A stretch of DNA of 64,000 nucleotides, taken from CAYQQQ01 sp964420125. GTDB taxonomy: Bacteria > Actinomycetota > Acidimicrobiia > Acidimicrobiales > Microtrichaceae. Location of the stretch: contig CAYQQQ010000007.1 of the NCBI GenBank assembly GCA_964420125.1, positions 62,001-126,000 of the forward strand. Direction: 5' to 3'. The notes beneath the pieces are model-generated. The model was given only the letters and a program-made list of their open reading frames with translations, was not told where the DNA came from and ran no database searches. Within the stretch, counting starts at the first letter, position 1, and the number at the start of each line of letters is the position of its first letter. Below are positions 25,001 to 32,806 of the stretch, piece by piece. The position numbers were made by a program, and so were the translations under genes.

Positions 25001-25603
25001 TCACACGGGAGGTTCCAGCGCCCGGAGCGGCCCGATCAGGTCCGGCAGCTCAGCCGGATGGAAGGCCACCAGCCCTGCGGCCCTGGAGCGCTCCACCCTC
25101 GGGTTCCATCCCGCCCAGACGAAGCGGCAGCCCACCTCCTGCGCGCATCGCAGATCACCGTCGCTGTCGCCCACCAGCACGACCTCCTCGGCGGAGAGGC
25201 CGAGGAGGTCCAGCAGGGGGCGCAGGGACTTGTGGGCCCAGTCGAACGCGTCGGCGAACAGCGCGACCTCCGGGTGCCACCCCAGCCGGTCGAGCTCGGC
25301 GATGGCGCTGCGGGGGTGCTTGTTCGACAGGATCGCCCAGCGATCGATGCCGGCGAGCATCTCATCCACTCCGGGGAAGGGCCCGGCGACCGCGGTGTCG
25401 TAGGCGTCGACATAGGCATCCATCGGGACCCCCAGCCGTTCGCACTCCTCCGCCACGGCGGACCCCATGATCACCTCCTCGCGTGAGATGCCGAACTGCT
25501 CGAACGGCTCGAGGAGGGCGTCGTCGGTGTCCACCAGCGTCCCGTCGAGGTCGAAGACCACCATCGCCGGAGTCGACGGGGAACGAGGGGAGGTCGCAGA
25601 CAT
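25001..25603 (-). CDS. HAD-superfamily hydrolase (phosphoglycolate phosphatase-like)
   Basis: A 200-residue HAD phosphatase. Motif I is VVFDLDGTLVDTD (nucleophile Asp), motif II ILSNKHPRSA, motif III the Lys in AHKSLRPLLD, and motif IV LVGDSDGDLRCAQEVG. The cap is a small helical type (about residues 25-90), like Gph. Substrate is not determinable. It converges on the charged-protein gene with only 9 bp between stops. It diverges from the enoyl-CoA hydratase gene, sharing a 74-bp region that contains a palindrome. Confidence 0.9.
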   Translation of the reverse strand: MSATSPRSPSTPAMVVFDLDGTLVDTDDALLEPFEQFGISREEVIMGSAVAEECERLGVPMDAYVDAYDTAVAGPFPGVDEMLAGIDRWAILSNKHPRSAIAELDRLGWHPEVALFADAFDWAHKSLRPLLDLLGLSAEEVVLVGDSDGDLRCAQEVGCRFVWAGWNPRVERSRAAGLVAFHPAELPDLIGPLRALEPPV

Positions 25604-25643
25604 CCCCGCACGGTACCGGTCGCCCGGATGGCCGGGGGAACTA

Positions 25644-25655
25644 GACCGATCGGTC
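25644..25655. promoter_or_regulatory. 12-bp palindrome GACCGATCGGTC upstream of the enoyl-CoA hydratase
   Basis: GACCGATCGGTC is perfectly palindromic, within ctaGACCGATCGGTCaag, and ends 22 bp before the hydratase ATG. This is the form and spacing of TetR-family operators in actinobacterial fatty-acid genes. The regulator is not in view. Confidence 0.5.
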
Positions 25656-25677
25656 AAGTCTGAGTAGGTTCCCCTCC

Positions 25678-26454
25678 ATGACCGTTGAGTACGACAAGCA
25701 GGGGAACGTCGGGATCATCACGATCAACCGACCCGATGCGCGCAACGCGGTGAACACCGAGGTTGCACAGGGCATCGAAGCGGCGATCGATCAGATCGAG
25801 GACGATCCCGAGGTGTGGGTGGGCATCCTCACCGGCGCCAAGACCGACAAGGGCTACATCTTCTGCGCAGGGGCCGACCTGAAGCAGATGGCGGTGGACC
25901 CTGGCGGCATGTCCACGCCGAAGGGCGGCTTCGGTGGGTTCGTGCAACGCGAACGGACCACACCCGTGATCGCCGCCGTCGACGGCCCAGCTCTGGCCGG
26001 TGGCACCGAGCTCGTGCTCGCCGCCGACATGGTGGTGGCCAGCCGCACGGCGCGGTTCGGCATCCCCGAGGTGAAGCGCAACCTCGTCGCTGCCGCCGGT
26101 GGCCTCTTCCGCCTTCCGCGGAAGATCCCCCGCAACGTGGCGATGGAGCTGGCCCTGACCGGCACCCTCGACTTCCCCGCCGAGCGCGCCCACCACTTCG
26201 GGTGGGTGAACCGCCTCTGCGAGGAGGGTGAGGCGCTGGCAACCGCGCTGCAGCTCGCATCCGAGATCTGCGAGAACGCTCCGCTGGCGGTCGCTGAGAG
26301 CCGCAAGATCATGATCGAGGCCACCGACCAGCCCGACGAGCTCGGCTGGCGGGTGTCACAGGAGGGCATCGTCAAGATGTTCACCACCGAGGACTTCACC
26401 GAGGGGCTCACCGCGTTCGCCGAGAAGCGCGCGCCCCAGTGGAAGGGTCGCTGA
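25678..26454 (+). CDS. Enoyl-CoA hydratase/isomerase family protein
   Basis: A 258-residue crotonase-fold protein. Oxyanion-hole elements are FCAGADLKQM (residues about 62-71) and GPALAGGTELVLAADMVV (about 103-120, Glu in GGTEL). The region of the second catalytic Glu (FGIPEVKRNLVAAAGGLFRL) is conserved, although the usual G-x-x-P after PEV is altered. It probably hydrates or isomerises an enoyl-CoA of beta-oxidation. No companion gene follows on this strand. The GACCGATCGGTC site suggests regulation by an acyl-CoA-responsive TetR protein. Confidence 0.92.
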   Translation: MTVEYDKQGNVGIITINRPDARNAVNTEVAQGIEAAIDQIEDDPEVWVGILTGAKTDKGYIFCAGADLKQMAVDPGGMSTPKGGFGGFVQRERTTPVIAAVDGPALAGGTELVLAADMVVASRTARFGIPEVKRNLVAAAGGLFRLPRKIPRNVAMELALTGTLDFPAERAHHFGWVNRLCEEGEALATALQLASEICENAPLAVAESRKIMIEATDQPDELGWRVSQEGIVKMFTTEDFTEGLTAFAEKRAPQWKGR

Positions 26455-26521
26455 CTCCGCCCCGCCGGGCTGACCCTTCGGCTCTTCGCCCGAGCGGCTC
26501 ATCGCCCCCGGGGCGGCTCGA

Positions 26522-26953
26522 TCAGCTGATGGTGTCGATGATCCCGTGATCGGAGAGGAACTCCGCCAGGCCGTCGACCAGCGGCAGCTCGGGGACGTCC
26601 CACACCGGCACCCAGGCTGCCTCTGCTGCGTCGTCGCCCGCCGTGGGCGCGTCGTCGCCCAGCAGGACGACCTCGAAGTCGAGGATGACGAAGTGCCAGC
26701 CGGGCCCGATGCGCTCGACCCACCCGACCATCGGTCCGCAGACTCCCTCCAGGCCGGTCTCTTCGGCGAGCTCCCTCAGCGCAGCCTCTGCCAGCGTCTC
26801 TCCCTGCTCCACCCTGCCGCCGGGCAGCGACCAGAGGCCGCGCCCGGGTGGGGTCCCCCGGCGCACCATCAGCAGCTCGTTGGTCCGCTGCACGATCGCT
26901 CCGACGCAGAGCTCGGGGCGCGGGGCGCCCGCCACGTGGCTCTCGTCGCTCAC
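26522..26953 (-). CDS. Nudix hydrolase
   Basis: A 143-residue Nudix-fold protein. The box is complete: GGRVEQGETLAEAALRELAE followed by ETG (G-x5-E-x7-RE-x2-EE-x-G; residues about 45-67). CVGAIVQRTNELLMVRRG precedes it as the first strands. It hydrolyses a nucleoside diphosphate linked to another moiety; MutT-like cleaning or ADP-ribose/NADH hydrolysis are equally possible. The GTG start overlaps the GNAT stop (GTGA), so it is translated with the acetyltransferase. Confidence 0.93.
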   Translation of the reverse strand: MSDESHVAGAPRPELCVGAIVQRTNELLMVRRGTPPGRGLWSLPGGRVEQGETLAEAALRELAEETGLEGVCGPMVGWVERIGPGWHFVILDFEVVLLGDDAPTAGDDAAEAAWVPVWDVPELPLVDGLAEFLSDHGIIDTIS

Positions 26954-27453
26954 CACCGGTGCTCACCGCCCTCGAGGCGCGTGTTCACCACCAGCGCACG
27001 GGTCACCATCCCGTGCGCCTCGAAGAAGTTCTTGGTGGCGCGGTCACCGGGCAGGGCCACGGCATCCAACCCCTCGCAGCCGAGGCGTCGCAGCTCCCGG
27101 ACCGCGTGGCTGAACAGCTCGTGGCCGATCCCGATGCCTCGGAGCTCGGGCACCACGAAGAGGGAGTCGAGGCGAGCTCGACGGGTCGCCGGCTCCCAGG
27201 ACGCTCGCAGGAAGCCGGCCGGCGTCGAGCCCAGGAGAGCCACCTGATCCGTGTGCAGCGGAGCCTCACCTTGCCCGGGGCTGCGAACCCCGGCGAGGTC
27301 GTCGAGGAGTTCCTGGCCGCCGCGCTGGGCCCTGGCCCAGGTCTGCGCCCTCCCCCACAGGGCCTCGAGGGCTTCACGACGTGGGTGATCGATGCCGTTC
27401 ACCGCAACGACGGTGACCGCCTGGGGCGGCACTCGTGGCTCGGGAAGCTCCAC
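26950..27453 (-). CDS. GNAT-family N-acetyltransferase
   Basis: A 167-residue acetyltransferase. LDSLFVVPELRGIGIGHELF is motif A with the RGxGxG acetyl-CoA loop (residues about 95-115). The following GCEGLDAVALPGDRATKNFF EAHG segment is motif B. I chose the GTG just after the stop of the upstream gene; a longer start would overlap that gene by 70 bp. The acetyl acceptor is unknown. It is coupled to the Nudix gene and follows the small protein upstream in a four-gene leftward run. Confidence 0.85.
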   Translation of the reverse strand: MELPEPRVPPQAVTVVAVNGIDHPRREALEALWGRAQTWARAQRGGQELLDDLAGVRSPGQGEAPLHTDQVALLGSTPAGFLRASWEPATRRARLDSLFVVPELRGIGIGHELFSHAVRELRRLGCEGLDAVALPGDRATKNFFEAHGMVTRALVVNTRLEGGEHRW

Positions 27454-27454
27454 C

Positions 27455-27916
27455 TCAGGCAGCGAGGAGTTGGGAGACCCGGTGCAGGATCGTCTGGCGG
27501 CGGCGGGTGGCGCGCTCGTAGGCACCGACCGCTCGGAGCTCGTCGGGCGTGAGGGCCGTCAGCCTCGGGATGACCTGTGATGCAGCCAGGCTCTCGTAGC
27601 CGGGGATGGGCAGGGAGTCCACCTCGGGAACGGGCCCGGAGGCCACGTCCTCGACGGCTGCCACCGAAGGTGCCGCAGCCGGCTCCTCTGCGGTGGTGAG
27701 CACGGAGAGGACGTCTGCAGCCTGGGGAGCCTCGTGAGCCGGGACGTCTGGGCCCTGCGACGGTGGACGGAGCAGCCGTCCGAGGCACGGCAGGTGGGCG
27801 AGCGTGCGGGCCGAGAAGGCGACCTGGCGCTGCGTGCGGTCGAGGAACCTGGGTACGACGCCGAGCAGCTCCCCCATCAGGGAGCCATGAGGATCCTCAG
27901 GCACGGAGTCAGCCAT
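27455..27916 (-). CDS. Actinobacterial protein with C-terminal PIPGYESL-type helix domain, unknown function
   Basis: A 153-residue protein. The C-terminal third (LPIPGYESLAASQVIPRLTA, LTPDELRAVGAYERATRRRQ, TILHRVSQLL) is a helical segment I know from many actinobacterial proteins of unknown role, often placed after low-complexity linkers as here. The N-terminal half has a helix (GELLGVVPRFLDRTQRQVAF) and a long Ala/Pro/Glu linker. It starts 3 bp after the stop of the acidic DUF4193-like gene, so they are co-transcribed. Confidence 0.65.
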   Translation of the reverse strand: MADSVPEDPHGSLMGELLGVVPRFLDRTQRQVAFSARTLAHLPCLGRLLRPPSQGPDVPAHEAPQAADVLSVLTTAEEPAAAPSVAAVEDVASGPVPEVDSLPIPGYESLAASQVIPRLTALTPDELRAVGAYERATRRRQTILHRVSQLLAA

Positions 27917-27919
27917 CGC

Positions 27920-28447
27920 TCAGCCCGCCGGGGCCCTTCGAGCCTTCTTGAGCTGGGCCTCGACCTTCGTGATCGCCCCGCACGGGTCGTAGCCTTCCGG
28001 ACAGCTCAGCTTCCCGAGCCGACCGAACTGCCGGGGATGCACGATCAGGAAGCAGGTGGGGCAGACGAACTCGTCGGCCCCCTTGGCCGCCACCCTGTCC
28101 CCGGGGTCACCGGTGACGTCCTCGACCTCGTCCTCCTCGTCCTCGTCGTCACCGGAGGCGATGCGGTCCTTGAGGATCGTGTCGAGGTCGGCTTCCACGT
28201 CGTCGGGATCGATGTCCTCGTCGTCGTCCTCCTCCTCACCCGAGCGCGGGCGCTTGCGAGCGGCGGGGACCGCCTCCTCCTCCGCTTCCTCCTCGCCGTC
28301 CACCGCCGCGACCTCGTCATCGTCGTCGTCGGCCTCCAAGGGCACCTCGCCGTCGAGGTCCTCGAGGTCCTCGTCGAGCTCCCCGTCGATCTCAGGGTCG
28401 TCGAGCTCCTCGTCGAGTTCTTCGGGGTCGAGATCTGGTTCGTCCAT
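27920..28447 (-). CDS. DUF4193-like acidic protein with Cys-rich C-terminus
   Basis: A 175-residue protein. Residues about 1-120 are almost continuous Asp/Glu (pI very low, disordered). The C-terminal 50 carry EFVCPTCFLIVHPRQFG, then LSCPEGYDPCGAI, a CxxC plus C...C set suited to zinc. The CPTCF-LV-HxR core is like that of DUF4193, an actinobacterial family, whose usual members are about 100 residues. The acidic arm is therefore unusually long. A role in transcription is often supposed for such proteins but is not shown. It lies downstream of thyX after 244 bp. Confidence 0.7.
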   Translation of the reverse strand: MDEPDLDPEELDEELDDPEIDGELDEDLEDLDGEVPLEADDDDDEVAAVDGEEEAEEEAVPAARKRPRSGEEEDDDEDIDPDDVEADLDTILKDRIASGDDEDEEDEVEDVTGDPGDRVAAKGADEFVCPTCFLIVHPRQFGRLGKLSCPEGYDPCGAITKVEAQLKKARRAPAG

Positions 28448-28691
28448 GTGTCCTGTCGCTCGCCTGAGTTCGCTCCACCGGCCACTCGGAGACCGGATCG
28501 GCGTCCGTCGCACCGGTTCCGCCGGTCAGCGGCCGCAGAGTAGTCCTGCGGAGGGCCGGGGGCATCATAGACAGCTGGCCCGGAGATTCGGACCATAGCG
28601 GCGTCGAAGCCCAGTTCGGTCGTCGTGGCATGCACGATCGGGCTCGGCGCCGGGCGCTGGTGGCCACCTCCCGACCTCAGGAACGACGGCG

Positions 28692-30326
28692 TCAGCTGGT
28701 TGCCGCCGACCGGCGCTCCTCGGCGCGTCGCTCCGCGGTCAACCGCTCCAGGTCCTCTCCACCGGTGTGGTCCACGAAGGACATCAGGGCAGCGATGGCC
28801 CGATGGCCGGCGTGCTCGCCGATCAGGCGGTGCATCTGCTGGGCCACCGCCCGGTAGCTGGGGTGGCCCTGCACCGAGGATCGGAGCTCCAGGAGGTGCA
28901 TGGCCTCCCGGGCGTTGAACTGCATGACGTAACGGATCCGGTGCGCCAGGGACACGGCATAGGACGCCCGCTCCGGGAACTGCCCTGCCAGGGCCTCCCA
29001 CAGCGCCTCCGAGGTGGTCATGGCCTCCTCGTAGCGCTCGGCGCCCCCGGCCTCGGTGATGGACGGGGGGCACAGGTAGCCGTGGTGCGGACCCAGCTCC
29101 TGCCACTCGATCGTGGCGATGCGGTGGCGCTGGAGGTCCCGGAAGGCGCCGTAGTCGGAGAGGACGTCGAAGCGGTAGTCGGTTCGCTCCAGCGCTCGCC
29201 CGGGGCGGTGGCGGCGATTGGCGCGCTCGCCGGCGTAGGTGCGCAGCACGGACAGACGATCGTCCACGGACATGGAGCGGACCTTGTCGATCAGACGGGA
29301 CTCCGGCAGGTCTGTGTAGGGGTAGAGGGCCGCAGCCACCACCTTCAGCTCGCCATCGGGGTCGAAGCCGACCAGCTCCACACCGGACTGCTGGGGCGAC
29401 GCGGTGCCGTCGTCGAGGATCTCGTAGGCGAGCGTCTCCATCGCCTTGCGGTTGGCAGCCTGGTACTCGCTGATGGCGGCGCCCCGGTCCGGAAGGTCGA
29501 CGCGCTTGAGGAAGCTGGGGATCACCTTGCGCAGCTCGACCAGCATCAGGCGGCAGTAGGTCCGGGCCTCGGGCAGCGGATGGGCCTGCATGCGCAGCAG
29601 GAGGGCCTCGAAGGCCTGGCCGGACCCGTAGATGCCCACGTTCGAGAGGGCGGCGGCAGGCAGGATCCCGCGGACCGCGTCGAACGCCTTGGCCCGGACG
29701 GCCTGGCGGTAGACGAAGTCGGAGTCGTGCTCGCTCTTCGGGTGCCGCAGGCGGAAGTGCTCGCTCATGCGCTCCGCCAGCCCGCTGTAGATCTCGAAGA
29801 GGTGGTCCATGTCCGCCACGTAGCGAGCTCCGAGGTTGGAGGCCAGGATCTCGGGGTCCCGGAAGTAGCGGTAGCGCCCCCCCAGGCGCTCGTCGTAGGG
29901 GATGTAGCGGGTGGACTGCTCCAGGTACGACATCAGTCGGCCCCACTCGAGGACCTTGGTCAACAGGTTGGAGGACTGCTCACAGGCCAGGTGCACTCCC
30001 CCGAGCTGGGCCACGCTGTCGTCGCCGTACTCGAAGAAGACCCTGTCGTAGAGCGCCTCTGCCCGTTCGAGGCCGATGGTGGCGTCGACGGACTCGTCGC
30101 CTGCGGTGTCGAGCTCTCCCACGAACTCGTCGAGGAACAGCCGGCGCAGCGACTTGGCCGAACGGGAGTAGCGGGCGAAGAGCGCGCCCTTGACCACCTC
30201 CGGAAGGTTGACGAGAGCGAAGACCGGCCCGTCGAGGTTGGTGAAGTAGCGCCGCAGCACGTTGCGCTCGTCCTCGGTGAAGGACTCCTCGACGTAGCAG
30301 GGAGCAGCACTGGCGGAGACCGACAT
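28692..30326 (-). CDS. thyX: Double-length FAD-dependent thymidylate synthase-like protein (ThyX)
   Basis: A 544-residue protein made of two ThyX-like halves. The first has YSRSAKSLRRLFLDEF and later GRLMSYLEQSTRYIPYDERL, a form of the ThyX S-x-N-E-x-SxRY site. The second has the RHR motif in LQRHRIATIEWQELGPHHGY and MQFNAREAMHLLELRS, which is the usual C-terminal ThyX segment. A standard ThyX has about 220-250 residues and works as a tetramer with sites between subunits. A fused duplex could form those sites internally. Canonical residues are split between halves; dTMP synthesis is likely but not certain. No thyA is in view. Confidence 0.8.
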   Translation of the reverse strand: MSVSASAAPCYVEESFTEDERNVLRRYFTNLDGPVFALVNLPEVVKGALFARYSRSAKSLRRLFLDEFVGELDTAGDESVDATIGLERAEALYDRVFFEYGDDSVAQLGGVHLACEQSSNLLTKVLEWGRLMSYLEQSTRYIPYDERLGGRYRYFRDPEILASNLGARYVADMDHLFEIYSGLAERMSEHFRLRHPKSEHDSDFVYRQAVRAKAFDAVRGILPAAALSNVGIYGSGQAFEALLLRMQAHPLPEARTYCRLMLVELRKVIPSFLKRVDLPDRGAAISEYQAANRKAMETLAYEILDDGTASPQQSGVELVGFDPDGELKVVAAALYPYTDLPESRLIDKVRSMSVDDRLSVLRTYAGERANRRHRPGRALERTDYRFDVLSDYGAFRDLQRHRIATIEWQELGPHHGYLCPPSITEAGGAERYEEAMTTSEALWEALAGQFPERASYAVSLAHRIRYVMQFNAREAMHLLELRSSVQGHPSYRAVAQQMHRLIGEHAGHRAIAALMSFVDHTGGEDLERLTAERRAEERRSAATS

Positions 30327-30447
30327 CACCTGGCTCACACTAGTGGTGGGCTCCTGCGTGGGACGGGACCGGGAGGCCTCGCACGACCGGTGCGGGAGCG
30401 AGACCTCGATCCCCCATGGGATGCACCCGGGCCGGCTGCGGTGCCGA

Positions 30448-31614
30448 TCAGGTCGGGGCGCCCCACACGTCGACCACGGTGCACGCCATCGCCTTCGCCG
30501 CATCGAGGATCGCGTCGTCCCCACCGGGGCCGCGGGCGTGACGAGCGAACTCCGCGGTGTGGATGGCCACCCCGCGTGGGGCGACGGCGATCATGGGATG
30601 GATGGCGGGCACCTCGTGGCTCACGTTGCCCATGTCGGTGCTCCCGATCACGGGCCCGTCGTGGGACGGATCCTCGCTCGTTCGGCCCACGACGGCCGCG
30701 TTGGCCTCGTAGAGGGAGAGGAGGCGGGCATCGTCGATCATGTCGGCGTAGGCCGGGTCGTGCCAGCGATGGGTCATCTCGCACCCAGCGGCGTCGGCCC
30801 CCGCCTGGAGGGCACGCAACACGCGCTCTTCCAGGAGGGCGAGCGCCTCGAGGTCGGCGGCACGCACGTACCACTCGGCGGCAGCGTGGCGGGGAACGAC
30901 GTTCGGCTGCTCGCCCGCATCGGTGAAGATGCCGTGCACCCGCTCCTCGGGACGGATGTGCTGGCGGAGGGCCGCCACGTTGAGGTAGCCGAGCACGGCC
31001 GCGTCGAGCGCGTTGCGCCCCAGGTGCGGGGCCGCCGCGGCATGGGAGGCCCGGCCCTGGTACTCGACGGCGAGCCGCTGGACCGCGATGCAGGCCATCG
31101 TGGGCAGGTCGCGGTCGGCCGGGTGCACCATCATCGCCGCTGCGAGTCCTTCGAACGCACCCTCCCGTTGCATGAGCACCTTCCCGCCGCCCCCTTCCTC
31201 TGCGGGCGTGCCCAGGATGCGGACGCGCCCCCTCGCCACCTCCGCCACGGAGGCGGCGGCGAGCCCGGCGCCGAGGCCGGCGGCGGCGATGACGTTGTGA
31301 CCGCAGGCGTGACCGACCCCCGGCAGCGCGTCGTACTCGAGCAGCACGCCGACCTCGGGGCCCTCGCTGCCCGCGCTGGCGACGAAGGCGGTGTCGAGAC
31401 CGAACGCGGGTCGTCGGGGCTGCAGGCCGGCCTGCTCGAGGACGCTGCAGAGCACGTCGCAGGCATGGTGCTCCTCGAAGCACAGCTCCGGGTGCTCCCA
31501 GATGTCGTGGGAGACCTCGATCAGACGAGGTGCCAGGCGGTCGACCTCCGCCATGGCGACAGCCTTCAGCTGGTCAGGAAGGAGAGCGTCGGTGTCGCGC
31601 GGCGTGGTGGTCAC
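30448..31614 (-). CDS. M20 family metallo-amidohydrolase
   Basis: A 388-residue M20D-type enzyme (aminobenzoyl-glutamate/N-acyl-amino-acid hydrolase group). Metal ligands appear in LLEYDALPGVGHACGHN (residues about 85-101), GTPAEEGGGGK (about 122-132, catalytic Glu pair) and a C-terminal STDMGNVSHEVPAIHP with the last His. A dimerisation domain lies between (about 185-295). The GTG start has GGAGG upstream. Hydrolysis of an amide-linked aromatic or acylated amino acid is likely; the exact substrate is unknown. It lies upstream of thyX on the same strand after 121 bp. Confidence 0.9.
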   Translation of the reverse strand: MTTTPRDTDALLPDQLKAVAMAEVDRLAPRLIEVSHDIWEHPELCFEEHHACDVLCSVLEQAGLQPRRPAFGLDTAFVASAGSEGPEVGVLLEYDALPGVGHACGHNVIAAAGLGAGLAAASVAEVARGRVRILGTPAEEGGGGKVLMQREGAFEGLAAAMMVHPADRDLPTMACIAVQRLAVEYQGRASHAAAAPHLGRNALDAAVLGYLNVAALRQHIRPEERVHGIFTDAGEQPNVVPRHAAAEWYVRAADLEALALLEERVLRALQAGADAAGCEMTHRWHDPAYADMIDDARLLSLYEANAAVVGRTSEDPSHDGPVIGSTDMGNVSHEVPAIHPMIAVAPRGVAIHTAEFARHARGPGGDDAILDAAKAMACTVVDVWGAPT

Positions 31615-31729
31615 CGGCCTCCACGGTAGCGGCGCGTGGTGGCGGCATCGGGTCGCCGCCCCGCGGCCCACCCCGCCGGCACGTGCCGGCCGTCGAGTGA
31701 GCGGTCGGCACGTGCCAGGCGGACGAGGG

Positions 31730-32713
31730 TCAGTCGTGCTCCAGGACGACCTTGCCGAACTGGTCTGCTCGACGCATCCTGGCGATGGCCCTCGGGTACT
31801 CCGACAGCGGGAGGATCTCGTCGATCACCACCGGCAGTCCTTCGGACATGAGGTCGGTGACGTGCTGGAACTCCTCTTGGCTGCCGCAGCTGGCCCCGAT
31901 GATGTCGAGCTGCTTGAAGAACAGCCGTGGGAGGTTGAGCTCCACCTTCGGTCCGGTGGTGCCGCCGCACACGCACATGCGACCGCCGTGGCGCAGCGTG
32001 CGCAGGGAGTACTCCCAGGTGGCCGGGCCGATGCTGTCGACCACGATGTCGGCGGTGATGGGGTACGGCTCGTTGGAGTCGAAGGCGCCCTCGGCTCCGA
32101 GGCGGATCGCCCGCTCACGCTTGTGCTCGTCACGTGAGGTCACGAACACCGACGCCCCCATGTGCATCGCCAGCATCATGGCCGACGTCGCGACGCCGCC
32201 GCCGATCCCGGTGATGAGCACCGTGTCCCCCGACTCGATGTGGGCCCGCCGCAGCAGCCGCCAGGCCGTGGTGAGGCAGACGGGGTAGGAGGCCGTCTCG
32301 GCCCAGCTCCGACCGGTGGGCTTCGCCGCCAGCTGGTGGGCGTCGACGACGCAGTACGTGCCGTGCCCTCCCCAGGAGTGCTCACCGAGCAGGCGCATCT
32401 GGGGGTGCAGCACGGAGTCGAGCCCCCGTTTGAGCGCCTCGGCAGGCACGAGCGCCGTGTTGATCACCACTTCGTCGCCCACGTCCCAGTCCGTCACCTC
32501 CTCGCCGACCGACTCGACCACGCCGGCCACGTCGTTTCCAGGTACGTGTGGGAACGCAGGGGGCTTGGGCATCCCGGTGGTCAGCCACAGGTCCATGTGG
32601 TTGACCGCGGACGCCTTCACCCTCACGCGCACTTGGTTCGGACCCGGATCCGGGTCCGGTACCGACCCCCACTCGTACTCGCCCGGTGATTCCCTCAACA
32701 GCCACGCATCCAT
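31730..32713 (-). CDS. Medium-chain dehydrogenase/reductase (zinc-free, quinone oxidoreductase-like)
   Basis: A 327-residue MDR protein. ASAVNHMDLWLTTGMP and HVPGNDVAGVVESVGEEV open the GroES-like domain, but the catalytic Cys and the four-Cys structural zinc lobe are absent. The NAD(P) motif VLITGIGGGVATSAM and DIVVDSIGPATWEYSL are intact. It is therefore like quinone oxidoreductases or enoyl reductases, using NADPH. Promoter elements are not clear, but an inverted repeat TGACA-AA-TGTCA lies 16 bp before the ATG. Confidence 0.88.
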   Translation of the reverse strand: MDAWLLRESPGEYEWGSVPDPDPGPNQVRVRVKASAVNHMDLWLTTGMPKPPAFPHVPGNDVAGVVESVGEEVTDWDVGDEVVINTALVPAEALKRGLDSVLHPQMRLLGEHSWGGHGTYCVVDAHQLAAKPTGRSWAETASYPVCLTTAWRLLRRAHIESGDTVLITGIGGGVATSAMMLAMHMGASVFVTSRDEHKRERAIRLGAEGAFDSNEPYPITADIVVDSIGPATWEYSLRTLRHGGRMCVCGGTTGPKVELNLPRLFFKQLDIIGASCGSQEEFQHVTDLMSEGLPVVIDEILPLSEYPRAIARMRRADQFGKVVLEHD

Positions 32714-32728
32714 GAGGGACGACAGTAC

Positions 32729-32740
32729 TGACAAATGTCA
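32729..32740. promoter_or_regulatory. Inverted repeat TGACAAATGTCA upstream of the MDR oxidoreductase
   Basis: TGACA and TGTCA arms around AA, 16 bp before the start codon, are typical of TetR operators in actinobacteria. No regulator gene is adjacent, so this is suggestive only. Confidence 0.45.
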
Positions 32741-32771
32741 CACCACGCGCTGGGCAGAATGACTATTTTCA

Positions 32772-32787
32772 CCGATTCGTGAATCGG
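32772..32787. terminator. 7-bp inverted repeat CCGATTC-GT-GAATCGG
   Basis: Perfect arms around GT, 20 bp past the stop of the leftward helicase-series gene. In that direction the sequence after it is TGAAAATAG, without a T-run. It could end the long leftward transcript or be a second operator for the oxidoreductase. Confidence 0.4.
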
Positions 32788-32806
32788 GCTCGGGTTCGGG
32801 ATGGGC

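Noticed and set aside
28767..30926. 719-codon open frame opposite thyX
   Set aside because: Antisense shadow with the same composition bias; thyX on the other strand has clear motifs and a normal start.
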